Shown here: piece after piece, positions 13,334 to 21,931 of the stretch
Position numbering within the stretch: the first letter of the stretch is position 1
Layout: each line of letters starts with the position of its first letter
Assembly (NCBI GenBank): GCA_030016465.1
Contig: JASEJL010000006.1
Location: forward strand, 1-25,460
DNA length: 25,460 nucleotides
DNA from: Patescibacteria group bacterium
GTDB taxonomy: Bacteria; Patescibacteriota; Minisyncoccia; Minisyncoccales; DG-74-1
Reading direction: 5' to 3'
The notes under the pieces: generated by a model
What the model was told of the DNA's origin: nothing
What the model saw: only the letters and a program-made list of their open reading frames with translations
Databases searched by the model: none
Translations under genes and position numbers: made by a program

Positions 13334-14668
13334 ATGAAGATTCATTTCATCGGTATTGGTGGTATCGGAGTTTCCGCTTTGGCTCAATATTATCTGGTAA
13401 AAGGTCACCAAGTTAGTGGTTCTGATTTGGTTTCTTCCGAAATCACTAAAGCTCTTAAGAAATTAGGAATGAAAATTGCTATTGGTAAGCATAAAAAAGA
13501 TAATCTACCGAAAGACGTTAATTTGGTTATATATAGTCTAGCCATCCAAAAAACCAATCCGGAATTGAAAACAGCAAGAAAAAAAAGAATTAAATGTTTA
13601 AGTTATCCCCAGGCCTTAGGGGAGTTAACCAAGAAACATTTTACCATTGCTGTTTCAGGCACCCACGGAAAGAGCACTACTGCCTCAATGATCGGGCTTT
13701 TATTAGTAAGGGCAGGCTTTGATCCAACAGTAATTGTTGGCACGAAGCTTAAAGAATTCGGGAATTCTAACTGTAGAGTAGGGAAGTCAAAATATTTAGT
13801 GATTGAAGCAGATGAACATTCTGCTTCCTTTTTAAATTATTGGCCAAAAATAATTGTTTTGACCAATATCGAGAAGGAGCATCTTGATTATTATAAAAAC
13901 TTAAATAATATTTTAAAAACTTATAAAAAATATATTGGACATCTGCTAAAAGATGGTTGTTTAGTGGTAAACAAAGATGATAAAAATATTTATCGTACAA
14001 TTTCTACGGTCGTGAAAAATGTATTGTGGTATTCATTAAAAAACAAAGAGAGTGAAAAATTGCGAAAAATCTTAAAAATCCCAGGAGAGCATAATGTTTA
14101 TAATGCTTTAGCGGCTTTAGCTGTGGGTCGAGTCTTGAAAATTCCTGATAAAATTTCTTTTAAAGCTTTATCTGAATATAAAGGCTCTTGGCGTCGCTTT
14201 GAGGAAAAACAATCAACAATTAATAATAAACGATTAACAATCATTTCAGATTATGCTCATCATCCCACCGAGATTAAAGTCACTTTAAAAGCAGCACGAG
14301 AGAAATTCCCAAAGAAAAAAATTTGGTGTATTTTTCAACCTCATCAATATCAAAGGACTTATTATTTATTCAATGATTTTGTCAAAGTATTTAAAGAAGT
14401 GCCGGTTGATAAAGTTATTATTACTGATATCTATGACGTGGCTGGCCGGGAAAAGAAAAAAATAAAAGAAAAAGTAAATTCAAAAAAACTAGTTAGAGTT
14501 ATCTGCAAAAGTCTAACTTCTACAGCCCCTGCGATAATCTATTTAGCAAAAGGAAGAATTGTTGAATATTTGAAAAAAAATCTGAAAGGAGGGGAAGTGG
14601 TAATAATTATGGGAGCTGGCGATATTTACAATATGACGCTTAGGTTGACAAAAAACAAAATGAAATAA
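13334..14668 (+). CDS. murC: UDP-N-acetylmuramate--L-alanine ligase
   Basis: 444 residues, normal for MurC. It adds L-Ala to UDP-MurNAc with ATP in the cytosol. Motifs: N-terminal Rossmann strand HFIGIGGIGVSALA, ATP loop GTHGKSTT (109-116), EADEH (158-162), LTNIEKEHLDYY, GEHNVYNALAA (251-261), YAHHPTE (307-313) and MGAGDIY near the end. YAHHPTEI separates MurC from MurD/E/F. No Shine-Dalgarno site; repeats lie directly before the ATG. The last base of its TAA is the first base of the aspS ATG, so the two genes are translationally coupled. Confidence 0.95.
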   Translation: MKIHFIGIGGIGVSALAQYYLVKGHQVSGSDLVSSEITKALKKLGMKIAIGKHKKDNLPKDVNLVIYSLAIQKTNPELKTARKKRIKCLSYPQALGELTKKHFTIAVSGTHGKSTTASMIGLLLVRAGFDPTVIVGTKLKEFGNSNCRVGKSKYLVIEADEHSASFLNYWPKIIVLTNIEKEHLDYYKNLNNILKTYKKYIGHLLKDGCLVVNKDDKNIYRTISTVVKNVLWYSLKNKESEKLRKILKIPGEHNVYNALAALAVGRVLKIPDKISFKALSEYKGSWRRFEEKQSTINNKRLTIISDYAHHPTEIKVTLKAAREKFPKKKIWCIFQPHQYQRTYYLFNDFVKVFKEVPVDKVIITDIYDVAGREKKKIKEKVNSKKLVRVICKSLTSTAPAIIYLAKGRIVEYLKKNLKGGEVVIIMGAGDIYNMTLRLTKNKMK

Positions 14669-16071
14669 TGAAAAGGATTTTAAATATCGAAACAACAAAA
14701 TATGTCGGGAAAAAAATGAAGGTTTGCGGGTGGGTTCAAACAATCAGGTCGCACGGTAAGATTATTTTTATTGATTTGAGAGATAGGAGCGGAATTTTAC
14801 AATTGGTCTTTACGCCCAAGGATGAAAAGCTTTATGAAGTGGCTCAAAAATTAAGGCCAGAATGGGTGGTTGGAGTGGAAGGCAAAATAAAAGAAAGACC
14901 AAAAGCCATGGTCAATCCGAAAATTAAGACTGGAAATGTAGAGTTGGAGCCTGAAAAATTGGAAATTTTCTCAAAAGCTAAAACTTTGCCTTTTTCAATT
15001 GAGACTCCGGGTTATGAAATAAACGAGGAAAAAAGATTAAAGTATCGCTATTTAGATTTGAGAAGAGAAAGATTGAAGAAGAATTTGATGGTTCGCCAAA
15101 AAGTTATTCAGTTCATCAGAGAATTTTTAATTAAAGAAGGATTTGTAGAAATTGAAACACCAATTCTGACAAAATCAACGCCAGAAGGTGCTAGAGATTT
15201 TTTAGTCCCAGCAAGGTTACAGCCGGGGAAATTTTATGCTTTACCTCAATCGCCCCAGCAGTATAAACAACTTCTTATGGTTGCTGGCTTGGAGAGATAT
15301 TTTCAGATTGCTCGCTGTTTTCGTGACGAAGATGCCCGGGCAGACAGACAAGCTGAATTTACTCAGTTGGATATTGAAATGTCATTCGTTGAACAAGATG
15401 ACATTTTAAATTTAATTGAAAAAATTTATATTGAGCTTGTTAAAAAAATATTTCCAGAAAAGAAAATTACTAAAATTCCTTTTCCCACAATTTCTTACAA
15501 AGAAGCAATGGCTAAATATAAAAACGACAGACCCGATTTAAGAAAAAATAAAAATGACTCTAATGAATTAGCCTTTTGTTTTATTGTTGATTTTCCAATG
15601 TTTGAATGGTCAAAAACAGAAAAAAGATGGGACGCTGTTCATCACCCCTTTACTCGTCCCCAAACCGATAATATAAATGAAATTAAAAAGAATCCTGAAA
15701 AAATCCTCGCTCATCAATACGATTTTGTTTTAAACGGTGAAGAACTAGGTGGCGGAAGTTTGAGGTCTTTCAAACCGGAAATTTTAGAGGCGGTTTTTGA
15801 AGTAATGGGTCATAAAAAATCAGAGGCAAAAAAGAAATTTCAGCATTTATTTTCGGCTTTTGAATATGGAGTGCCGCCTCACGCCGGAATAGCTCTGGGA
15901 TTAGACAGATTTTTGGCTGTAATTTTAAATGAGCAAAGTATTCGCGAAGTTATTGCTTTTCCAAAAACCGGCGATAACCGTGATTTAATGATGGATGTTC
16001 CAGCTGAAGTAACTAAGGAACAGTTAAAAGAATTACATATCAAAATTGTAAAATCAGTTAACAAACAATGA
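14668..16071 (+). CDS. aspS: Aspartyl-tRNA synthetase lacking the GAD insertion
   Basis: 467 residues against about 590 for most bacterial AspRS. The N-terminal OB-fold anticodon domain is complete (VCGWVQTIRSHGKIIFIDLR). Class II motif 1 (FVEIETPILTKSTPEGARDF), motif 2 (FRDEDARADRQAEFTQLDIE) and motif 3 (GIALGLDRFLAVIL) are intact. After KYKNDRPDLRKNKND the sequence passes directly to FCFIVDFPMFEW, skipping the roughly 110-120 residues of the bacterial GAD domain. The catalytic core should charge tRNA-Asp; whether it also charges tRNA-Asn depends on the anticodon domain and on a GatCAB system not seen here. It ends in TGA. Confidence 0.95.
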   Translation: MKRILNIETTKYVGKKMKVCGWVQTIRSHGKIIFIDLRDRSGILQLVFTPKDEKLYEVAQKLRPEWVVGVEGKIKERPKAMVNPKIKTGNVELEPEKLEIFSKAKTLPFSIETPGYEINEEKRLKYRYLDLRRERLKKNLMVRQKVIQFIREFLIKEGFVEIETPILTKSTPEGARDFLVPARLQPGKFYALPQSPQQYKQLLMVAGLERYFQIARCFRDEDARADRQAEFTQLDIEMSFVEQDDILNLIEKIYIELVKKIFPEKKITKIPFPTISYKEAMAKYKNDRPDLRKNKNDSNELAFCFIVDFPMFEWSKTEKRWDAVHHPFTRPQTDNINEIKKNPEKILAHQYDFVLNGEELGGGSLRSFKPEILEAVFEVMGHKKSEAKKKFQHLFSAFEYGVPPHAGIALGLDRFLAVILNEQSIREVIAFPKTGDNRDLMMDVPAEVTKEQLKELHIKIVKSVNKQ

Positions 16072-16162
16072 GTTTCTACTAATTTCGCAATCGAAAGGCG
16101 GCAAATTTCAATAAATTTCTGAAATTTATAGAAACTAGTAGAAATTTATAGAAATTTATTCT
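16072..16162. repeat. Repeat-rich gap between aspS and dacA
   Basis: TTTCTACTA (16074-16082) is matched by TAGTAGAAA (16136-16144). TATAGAAA occurs twice (16128-16135 and 16149-16156) within nearly identical AATTTATAGAAA units. There is no T run for a terminator, so the wall operon may be read through; an internal promoter is not obvious. Confidence 0.55.
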
Positions 16163-17176
16163 ATGAGATTAAAATATTTTTTTATTGCATTTGTCATTAG
16201 CCTTCCCTTTTGGTGGGGAGTAAATCTTCTCCAGGAAAATCTGGAAAAATTTTTTTATGCCCAGATTGGCAAGCCATTTGAGGAAATGGTTATTATCCAG
16301 ATTCCAGAAAGAGTTCCGAAACCCTTACTAGAATTAGATGCTAAATCGGCAATTTCTCTTAGAATTGATGCCAGAGGTAAAGAAAGAATTCTCTTTCAAA
16401 AAAATCCGGAAGAAATTCTACCCATTGCTTCCTTAACCAAATTAATGACAGCAGTAATTGTTTTAGACTACAACCCACCCGCCACCCGAAGTGCCTTTCC
16501 AGAGGGTGACGAGGGGGCCCCTGAAAATTACGATTTAGAAAATACTTGGATTACTATCTCGCCAGAAGCGGCCAATCAAAAAAATGTTCCTGTTTACGGT
16601 AATTTAAAAGCTGGGGAAAGATTTAATCTAAAACAACTTTTGGATTTAATGCTCATTTACTCCAGTAATGACGCTGCTTTTGCATTGGCAGAATTTATTG
16701 AAACTGAAAATTTTGCCCCAGTAGGAGAGCACAGCTCACTAGGGGGCTTCGTTGAAAAAATGAATGAAAAAGCCGAGGAATTAGGATTAGAAAATACTAA
16801 TTTTATTAATCCCACTGGTCTTGATCCGGAAAATTTTCATTTTTCTTCTGAGAGTTCGGTTTATTTCAATTATTCAACAGCCAAAGATTTGATAAAATTG
16901 GCTCAATATATCCTCAAAAATCATCCCTTAATTTTTGAAATTTCTTTGAAAAAAGGTTCTTATTTAGTTGAAAATGGAATTTCAGATTTAATTTTACCGG
17001 AAAATAAAATGGCTTTGGGAGGAAAAACTGGCTATACTCTTAAAGCTGGTGGTTCCCTGATTTTTCTCTTTCAGGACGAAAAAGAAAATGTTTTTATTAA
17101 TGTAATTTTGGGTAGTGAATCTGAAGAAGCTCGGATTAAGGAAATGCAGAAACTAATTGATTGGATTTTAATTTAG
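16163..17176 (+). CDS. dacA: D-alanyl-D-alanine carboxypeptidase (S11 / PBP5-like)
   Basis: 337 residues. An N-terminal hydrophobic segment (about residues 5-20) anchors or exports it. Active-site motifs are complete: SLTK (90-93), SSN (167-169) and KTG (288-290). It trims the terminal D-Ala from pentapeptide stems outside the membrane, limiting cross-linking. Two stretches look inserted relative to the family: NPPATRSAFPEGDEGAP (104-120) and APVGEHSSLGG (185-195), both encoded by GC-rich palindromic DNA and in surface-loop positions. The C-terminal beta domain of PBP5 is absent. First gene of a tight group: Kelch protein 10 nt downstream, then the L,D-transpeptidase fusion. Confidence 0.9.
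   Translation: MRLKYFFIAFVISLPFWWGVNLLQENLEKFFYAQIGKPFEEMVIIQIPERVPKPLLELDAKSAISLRIDARGKERILFQKNPEEILPIASLTKLMTAVIVLDYNPPATRSAFPEGDEGAPENYDLENTWITISPEAANQKNVPVYGNLKAGERFNLKQLLDLMLIYSSNDAAFALAEFIETENFAPVGEHSSLGGFVEKMNEKAEELGLENTNFINPTGLDPENFHFSSESSVYFNYSTAKDLIKLAQYILKNHPLIFEISLKKGSYLVENGISDLILPENKMALGGKTGYTLKAGGSLIFLFQDEKENVFINVILGSESEEARIKEMQKLIDWILI
16483..16508 (+). repeat. Palindromic insertion 1 inside dacA
   Basis: CACCC (16483-16487) pairs with GGGTG (16504-16508) within a GC-rich stretch that runs to GAGGGGGCC at about 16519. The encoded residues are low-complexity Pro, Ala, Glu and Gly, unlike the flanking protein. Confidence 0.5.
16715..16747 (+). repeat. Palindromic insertion 2 inside dacA
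   Basis: GCCCC (16715-16719) with GGGGC (16743-16747), TAG (16722-16724) with CTA (16739-16741), and GAGC (16727-16730) with GCTC (16734-16737) around an ACA loop form a nearly continuous 33-nt hairpin. Confidence 0.6.
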
Positions 17177-17186
17177 CTGAAATAAA

Positions 17187-18275
17187 ATGGTTCAAAGGCA
17201 TTTACTCCAAAAATTATTATTTTTATTTTTGCTGATTGCAGTGGGCCTTTTGGGATTTTTCTTCTGGCAAAAAACTCAAAAAACTACGGAAGTTGAGATC
17301 TCCTCTCAACAAGAAAAAGAGGAAATCTTATCCTTTGATCCAGCTAGCTTAGATTGGAAAGAAGTAACTTTCCCTCAGCCCTGGTCGCCGAGAGACTCCC
17401 ATGCTGTGGTCGTCTATCAAGATAAAATCTGGCTAATGGGTGGATTAAATGGTAATGGTTTCGTTGAAAAACCTGGAGTTGTGAGATACGGAAAGGCTCC
17501 CCATTTTAGCGATGTTTGGGTATCGGAAGATGGGATAAATTGGAATTTAGTTACCGAGAAAGCGCCTTGGGGAAAAAGAAGGTCAGGTCAGGCAGTTGTT
17601 TTTCATGATAAAATATGGTTGATTCCTGGTTGGGGTCCTTGGATTGGTTTAAAAAGCGAGGTTTGGTATTCTGAAGATGGCAAAAACTGGACCAAAGCTA
17701 CTTCAAATGCAGGCTGGCCGGCAAGAGAAGGACATCAGCTAGTTGTTTTTCAAGATAAACTCTGGTTAATTGGGGGTGTTAATTACGACAAAAGAGAGAC
17801 AAAAAATGATGTTTGGTATTCGGAGGACGGTCTAAACTGGCTTGAGGTCGCCTCAACCACTCCTTGGGCACCACGTTGGGATCACGAAGTCATTGCATTT
17901 AAAGATAAATTATGGCTCATTGGCGGGATGGATTTAAAAGGAAATGTTTACGGCGATATTTGGGTTTCAGAAAATGGAAAAGATTGGGAATTAGTTACTG
18001 ACAATCCTCCTTGGCAGGCCAGACAAGGTCATGAGCTGGTCGTTTTTCAAAATAGAATTTGGATTATTGGAAGATTTAATGAAGAAAGTCAAGGAAAGGG
18101 AATAAATGATGTTTGGTTTTCCGAGGATGGAATAAATTGGCAAAAGACCAAAAAAGACCCGGCCTGGCGAGGCAGAGAAGATCATGCGGCAGTGGTTTTT
18201 CAGGATAAAATTTGGGTTTTGGGTGGCATGACTATTGACTGGGAATGGAAAAACGACATTTGGTATTCAAAATAA
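17187..18275 (+). CDS. Membrane-anchored six-repeat Kelch-like beta-propeller
   Basis: 362 residues: short basic N-terminus, one membrane segment (about 8-27), a polar linker rich in Thr, Glu and Gln, then six repeats of about 50 residues. Each repeat runs PW.xR..H-VVVFQDKIWLIGG-DVWYSEDGxNW. The sixth lacks its last strand; the segment LDWKEVTFPQ before repeat 1 can supply it, the usual closure of a six-bladed propeller. The repeats are very alike (VVFQDKIW and WYSEDG recur), suggesting recent amplification. Probable extracytoplasmic binding scaffold; ligand unknown. Its place between dacA and an L,D-transpeptidase, with 10 and 4 nt gaps, suggests a role with the wall enzymes. Confidence 0.85.
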   Translation: MVQRHLLQKLLFLFLLIAVGLLGFFFWQKTQKTTEVEISSQQEKEEILSFDPASLDWKEVTFPQPWSPRDSHAVVVYQDKIWLMGGLNGNGFVEKPGVVRYGKAPHFSDVWVSEDGINWNLVTEKAPWGKRRSGQAVVFHDKIWLIPGWGPWIGLKSEVWYSEDGKNWTKATSNAGWPAREGHQLVVFQDKLWLIGGVNYDKRETKNDVWYSEDGLNWLEVASTTPWAPRWDHEVIAFKDKLWLIGGMDLKGNVYGDIWVSENGKDWELVTDNPPWQARQGHELVVFQNRIWIIGRFNEESQGKGINDVWFSEDGINWQKTKKDPAWRGREDHAAVVFQDKIWVLGGMTIDWEWKNDIWYSK

Positions 18276-18279
18276 ATTT

Positions 18280-19557
18280 ATGAAGTTTTGGTCTAAAATC
18301 ATTTTTATCTCACTTTTTATTGTCTCTTTAGTTCTTTCTGCAATTAACTTTTTCCTCTGGCAAAAAATAAAAAGCTTTGAGCCAATTGTCTATTATAATG
18401 TGCCTGCTAAAAAATCTTTTATCTATTCCCAAAAAGAATCAATCTTTGGCATAGAAAATTATCTTAGAGAAACTATTGAAAAAGAAATGGTAAAATTAAA
18501 AAAGGAAAAGGAAGATTTCGTTTATATAGACCTTAAAGAAATGAAGCTCACCCTTTACAAAGAAGGAGAAATGGTTAAATCCTTTCCGGTAAAAGGTAAA
18601 GGGGCAGATTGGTTTTTGGGAAAGACCCCTCCTGGAGTTTATTATGCAGGTTATAAAAGTAGACTTCAATTTTCTTCGGTAGCTTTGGTCTGGATGCCTT
18701 ATGCTATTCAGTTTTATGGAAATTATTTTATTCATGGGGTTCCTTATGATCGAAGAGGGAGATTGCTTATCTCAAGTGTCTCTGGTGGCTGTATTAGATT
18801 AACCACTCAAGATGTAACCGAAGTATTTAATTTTACAAAAAAAGGAATGCCAATTTTAATCTTCGATGAAGAAGATAGGCCACCTTTGTTAGCTCTTAAT
18901 CCAACTTCTAAAGAATTATCTCCTCCTGAGACGCAAGCCCAATTTCTTTTAGTGGCTGATTTAGATACGGGGGAAATAATTTTAAATAAAGAGGGCCACT
19001 CAGAATTTTATGGTGGTCCTGCCACCAATATAATGTTAGCTTTAAGTGCAGCTGAAAGTATAAATTTAGAAAAAAGAATATTTGTTTCTGGAAAAAGTTA
19101 TCAAGGATATGATTTATTGCCGCCCTTACTTCTTTACTCTTCAAAAGAAGCTGCCTTATTTTTAAGTCGCTTTAGAACTCCTGAAGATTTTGTCTCTTTA
19201 ATGAATGAGAAAGCAAAAGCAATTGGGATGGAAAATACCTTTTTCGAAGATCTAACCGGTGAATCTAAGGAAAATAAAACTACCTTATATGATGTGGCCA
19301 GAATGATGCGTTATATTAAAGATTACCAAAAGTTTATTTTAGATATTACTAACCAAATCACGGCTTTAGGGGAAAACGAAAAAAAATCAACCCTGGGTGT
19401 CTTTAAAATGAAATATCTTAGACCCCCAAAAGAAACTAATGAAAATGAAGATGGTAGAAATATCTTTGTTGGAATTGCTAATTCTCCCGATATTGAAAAG
19501 GATCTTAAAAATATTTTAGAATGGCTTGAAAGGAATTTTAGTTTAAGATATCTCTAA
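18280..19557 (+). CDS. L,D-transpeptidase (YkuD) fused to a catalytically dead S11-like domain
   Basis: 425 residues from ATG 18280 (MKFWSKIIF), chosen because the membrane segment (about 7-27) starts there. Residues about 79-195 are a YkuD domain: YIDLKEMKLTLYKEG at the start and the catalytic block IHG (151-153) and SGGCIR (168-173) with nucleophile C171. Residues about 219-425 align with the D,D-carboxypeptidase encoded two genes upstream (LLLYSSKEAALFL against LMLIYSSNDAAFAL; LMNEKAKAIGMENTFFEDLTG), but SxxK has become PATN, SxN has become SSK, and no KTG is present. So the first domain should make L,D cross-links while the second can only bind or scaffold. Gaps are 4 nt to the Kelch gene and 7 nt to mraY. 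Confidence 0.88.
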   Translation: MKFWSKIIFISLFIVSLVLSAINFFLWQKIKSFEPIVYYNVPAKKSFIYSQKESIFGIENYLRETIEKEMVKLKKEKEDFVYIDLKEMKLTLYKEGEMVKSFPVKGKGADWFLGKTPPGVYYAGYKSRLQFSSVALVWMPYAIQFYGNYFIHGVPYDRRGRLLISSVSGGCIRLTTQDVTEVFNFTKKGMPILIFDEEDRPPLLALNPTSKELSPPETQAQFLLVADLDTGEIILNKEGHSEFYGGPATNIMLALSAAESINLEKRIFVSGKSYQGYDLLPPLLLYSSKEAALFLSRFRTPEDFVSLMNEKAKAIGMENTFFEDLTGESKENKTTLYDVARMMRYIKDYQKFILDITNQITALGENEKKSTLGVFKMKYLRPPKETNENEDGRNIFVGIANSPDIEKDLKNILEWLERNFSLRYL

Positions 19558-19564
19558 AATAAAT

Positions 19565-20644
19565 ATGACACTTTTTACTTTTAATATCATTCGGCTTTTA
19601 ATTATGTCGACTTTGGCAGCGGTAATTGCTTTTTTATTGGCACCGTATGTAATCAAATTTTTAAACAAAATTAAATTTTGGAAAAAAGAAGCCAGGGGAA
19701 AAACAATTATCGGAGAGCAGGCCGAGGTTTTTTATTCTTTACACAAACACAGAGAAGTAAGCTGTCCCCGGGGCGGGGGATTAATAATCTGGCTTTCGGT
19801 CTTGATTGTTGTTTTTTTATTTTTTGTTCTGTCACAATTTCGCCGACCCTGGTGGCTTGAGAACTTAAATTTTTTATCCCGGGCCCAAACCTGGCTGCCT
19901 CTTTTTGCTCTGGTGGTTGCTTCTCTGGTCGGGCTGGTTGATGACGCCTTAACCGTTTACGGTAAAGGTAAATATATTGGCGGCGGAATGGATTTTAAAA
20001 GAAGGCTGGCAATTGTTGTTTTAATCGGTTTAATCGGCGGCTGGTGGTTTTACTCTCAATTAGGCCGGGAAACAATTCATCTTCCCATGCTTTTTAATTT
20101 TCCGGCCGGAATTGACCTCTCAATTGGAATTTTGATCATTCCTCTTTTTATTCTGGTAATGGTGGCTTCCTGGTCAGGCGGAGTAATTGATGGCTTGGAT
20201 GGCTTGGCTGGCGGTGTTTTTGCTTCAATTTTTGGCGCCTTTACTATTATTGCTTTTTCTCAGGGAAAACCCGATCTGGCTACTTTTTGCGCCGTAATTT
20301 TAGGCACCCTTTTTGCCTTTTTATGGTTTAATATCCCGCCAGCCCGTTTTTATATGGGCGAAACCGGAATTTTGGGATTAACTTCAACAATGGCAGTAGT
20401 GGCTTTTTTAACTGATTCGGTCTTAGTTTTACCAATTATTGCCGGGCTTTTAGTAATTGAAGTTGGCTCAATAATTTTGCAGTTGCTATCAAAAAAAATT
20501 TTCAAAAGAAAAATCTGGCTTTGTACTCCAATTCATCACCATTTCGAAGCCAAAGGCTGGCCAGCTTATCAAGTGACAATGAGATTTTGGATAATCAGCA
20601 TTGTTTTTGCCATTTTAGGAGTGGCTATTCGCCTTTTAGGTTAA
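19565..20644 (+). CDS. mraY: Phospho-N-acetylmuramoyl-pentapeptide transferase
   Basis: 359 residues, about ten membrane segments. It transfers phospho-MurNAc-pentapeptide to undecaprenyl phosphate, making lipid I on the inner membrane face. Motifs: SCPRGGGLI, catalytic GLVDDALTV, VIDGLDGLAGG (the usual NGLDGLAGG with N replaced by D), FYMGETGILGL, and the MraY-specific CTPIHHHFEAKGW. The HHHFE block separates it from WecA and TagO. A loop between the first segments is longer than usual. Codon use is visibly more GC-rich (GGCGGC, CTGGCT runs) than in the neighbours. It is followed after 15 nt by murL. Confidence 0.93.
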   Translation: MTLFTFNIIRLLIMSTLAAVIAFLLAPYVIKFLNKIKFWKKEARGKTIIGEQAEVFYSLHKHREVSCPRGGGLIIWLSVLIVVFLFFVLSQFRRPWWLENLNFLSRAQTWLPLFALVVASLVGLVDDALTVYGKGKYIGGGMDFKRRLAIVVLIGLIGGWWFYSQLGRETIHLPMLFNFPAGIDLSIGILIIPLFILVMVASWSGGVIDGLDGLAGGVFASIFGAFTIIAFSQGKPDLATFCAVILGTLFAFLWFNIPPARFYMGETGILGLTSTMAVVAFLTDSVLVLPIIAGLLVIEVGSIILQLLSKKIFKRKIWLCTPIHHHFEAKGWPAYQVTMRFWIISIVFAILGVAIRLLG

Positions 20645-20659
20645 ATTCAAAAAGTCAAA

Positions 20660-21931
20660 ATGCAAAATTACAAATCAAAATTCAAAATTTTAAGAAAGAA
20701 ATATTCTAAATTTGTTTATCAAAACTACTTTTATAGAATCTCTAAAAGGAATTTAGAGATTTTTTTTGATTTTAGAATTGAACCAGATATAAAATTTCAT
20801 CCCAAAATTATTATAAAAAATATCCCTCAAAAATTATCGATATCAGATATCAATAAATTTAACAATTTAATCTTTCATTTAGGATTAATGGAAATTCCCA
20901 GTTATTGGAAGGCAACCTGCTCGCCGAGAATTGAGATTTGGCCGGGTTTTTTAAATTCCGAACAAACCAAATGGTGGAAAGATTTAATAATCAGAGGCAT
21001 GGGCCAATTTTTTTACGAAAACAAAATTGATTTTAGAGAACCAAATTTTATTAATATTAAAATAACCCCAACTCTAAAAATCAATAAAGCGAAAACGATT
21101 TCCGTTCTGTCAAAAAACAAAATTTTGGTGCCGATTGGAGGAGGAAAGGATTCTATTGTTACTCTGGAAAAATTAAAAAAGCGAAAAGAAAAGATTGGCT
21201 GCTTTTTAGTAAATCCTACTAAGGCAATGAAAAAGATAGTTAGGGTGGCGGGGATAAAAGATTCAGTTATTGTTAAGCGAGAAATTGATCCTGCCTTATT
21301 AGAATTGAACAAAAAGGGCTATCTTAACGGCCACACACCAATTACTGCCGTTTTCTCTTTTTTAAGTATTTTGGCGGCGGTTCTGTTTAATTATAAAAAT
21401 ATTGCCTTTTCCAATGAAAAAAGCGCTGATGAAGGAAATGTACGATATTTAGGCAAAATAATTAACCACCAATGGTCAAAAAGTTCGGAATTTGAAAGAA
21501 AATTTAAAAATTATTGTCAAAAATATTTAGCAAAAAATATAAATTATTTTAGTTTATTAAGGCCTTATACTGAACTGGAAATCTCAAAAATGTTCTTGAA
21601 ATACCCCCAATACTTCTCGGTTTTTTCAAGTTGTAATGTCGGCCAAAAAACCGGAAAAAGATGGTGTGGTAATTGTCCAAAATGTCTTTTTGTTTACGCC
21701 ACTTTATATCCTTTTTTGGAAAGAAAACAACTTTTGAAAATTTTTGGTACTGATATTTTTGAAAACCGAAAATTATTACCCACAATGAAGGGATTATTAG
21801 GCCAGGGGAGACCGAAACCCTTTGAATGCGTGGGCACAAAAAGAGAAAGTCGAATAGCTTTTTCTTTAAGCTTGAAAAAGGCCCAACAGGAAAGAAAAAT
21901 ACCCTTCCTCTTGACTGCAACTTTTGGATAG
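20660..21931 (+). CDS. murL: UDP-MurNAc-L-Ala-L-Glu epimerase
   Basis: 423 residues. The N-terminal half is family-specific; residues 159-170 hold an ATP-binding PP-loop-like motif IGGGKDSIVTLE. Then come DPALLELNKKGYLNGHTPIT, FSNEKSADEGN, NHQWSKSSEFE, YFSLLRPYTELE, a cysteine cluster (SSCN, WCGNCPKC) and KPFECVGT, all as I recall for MurL of Xanthomonas. MurL epimerises the terminal L-Glu of UDP-MurNAc-L-Ala-L-Glu to D-Glu, working with a MurD2 ligase that adds L-Glu, and so bypasses glutamate racemase. Location next to mraY fits. The start is uncertain because the first codons lie in repetitive AAATTC/CAAAA sequence, but the strand FVYQNYFYRI is needed. Confidence 0.85.
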   Translation: MQNYKSKFKILRKKYSKFVYQNYFYRISKRNLEIFFDFRIEPDIKFHPKIIIKNIPQKLSISDINKFNNLIFHLGLMEIPSYWKATCSPRIEIWPGFLNSEQTKWWKDLIIRGMGQFFYENKIDFREPNFINIKITPTLKINKAKTISVLSKNKILVPIGGGKDSIVTLEKLKKRKEKIGCFLVNPTKAMKKIVRVAGIKDSVIVKREIDPALLELNKKGYLNGHTPITAVFSFLSILAAVLFNYKNIAFSNEKSADEGNVRYLGKIINHQWSKSSEFERKFKNYCQKYLAKNINYFSLLRPYTELEISKMFLKYPQYFSVFSSCNVGQKTGKRWCGNCPKCLFVYATLYPFLERKQLLKIFGTDIFENRKLLPTMKGLLGQGRPKPFECVGTKRESRIAFSLSLKKAQQERKIPFLLTATFG

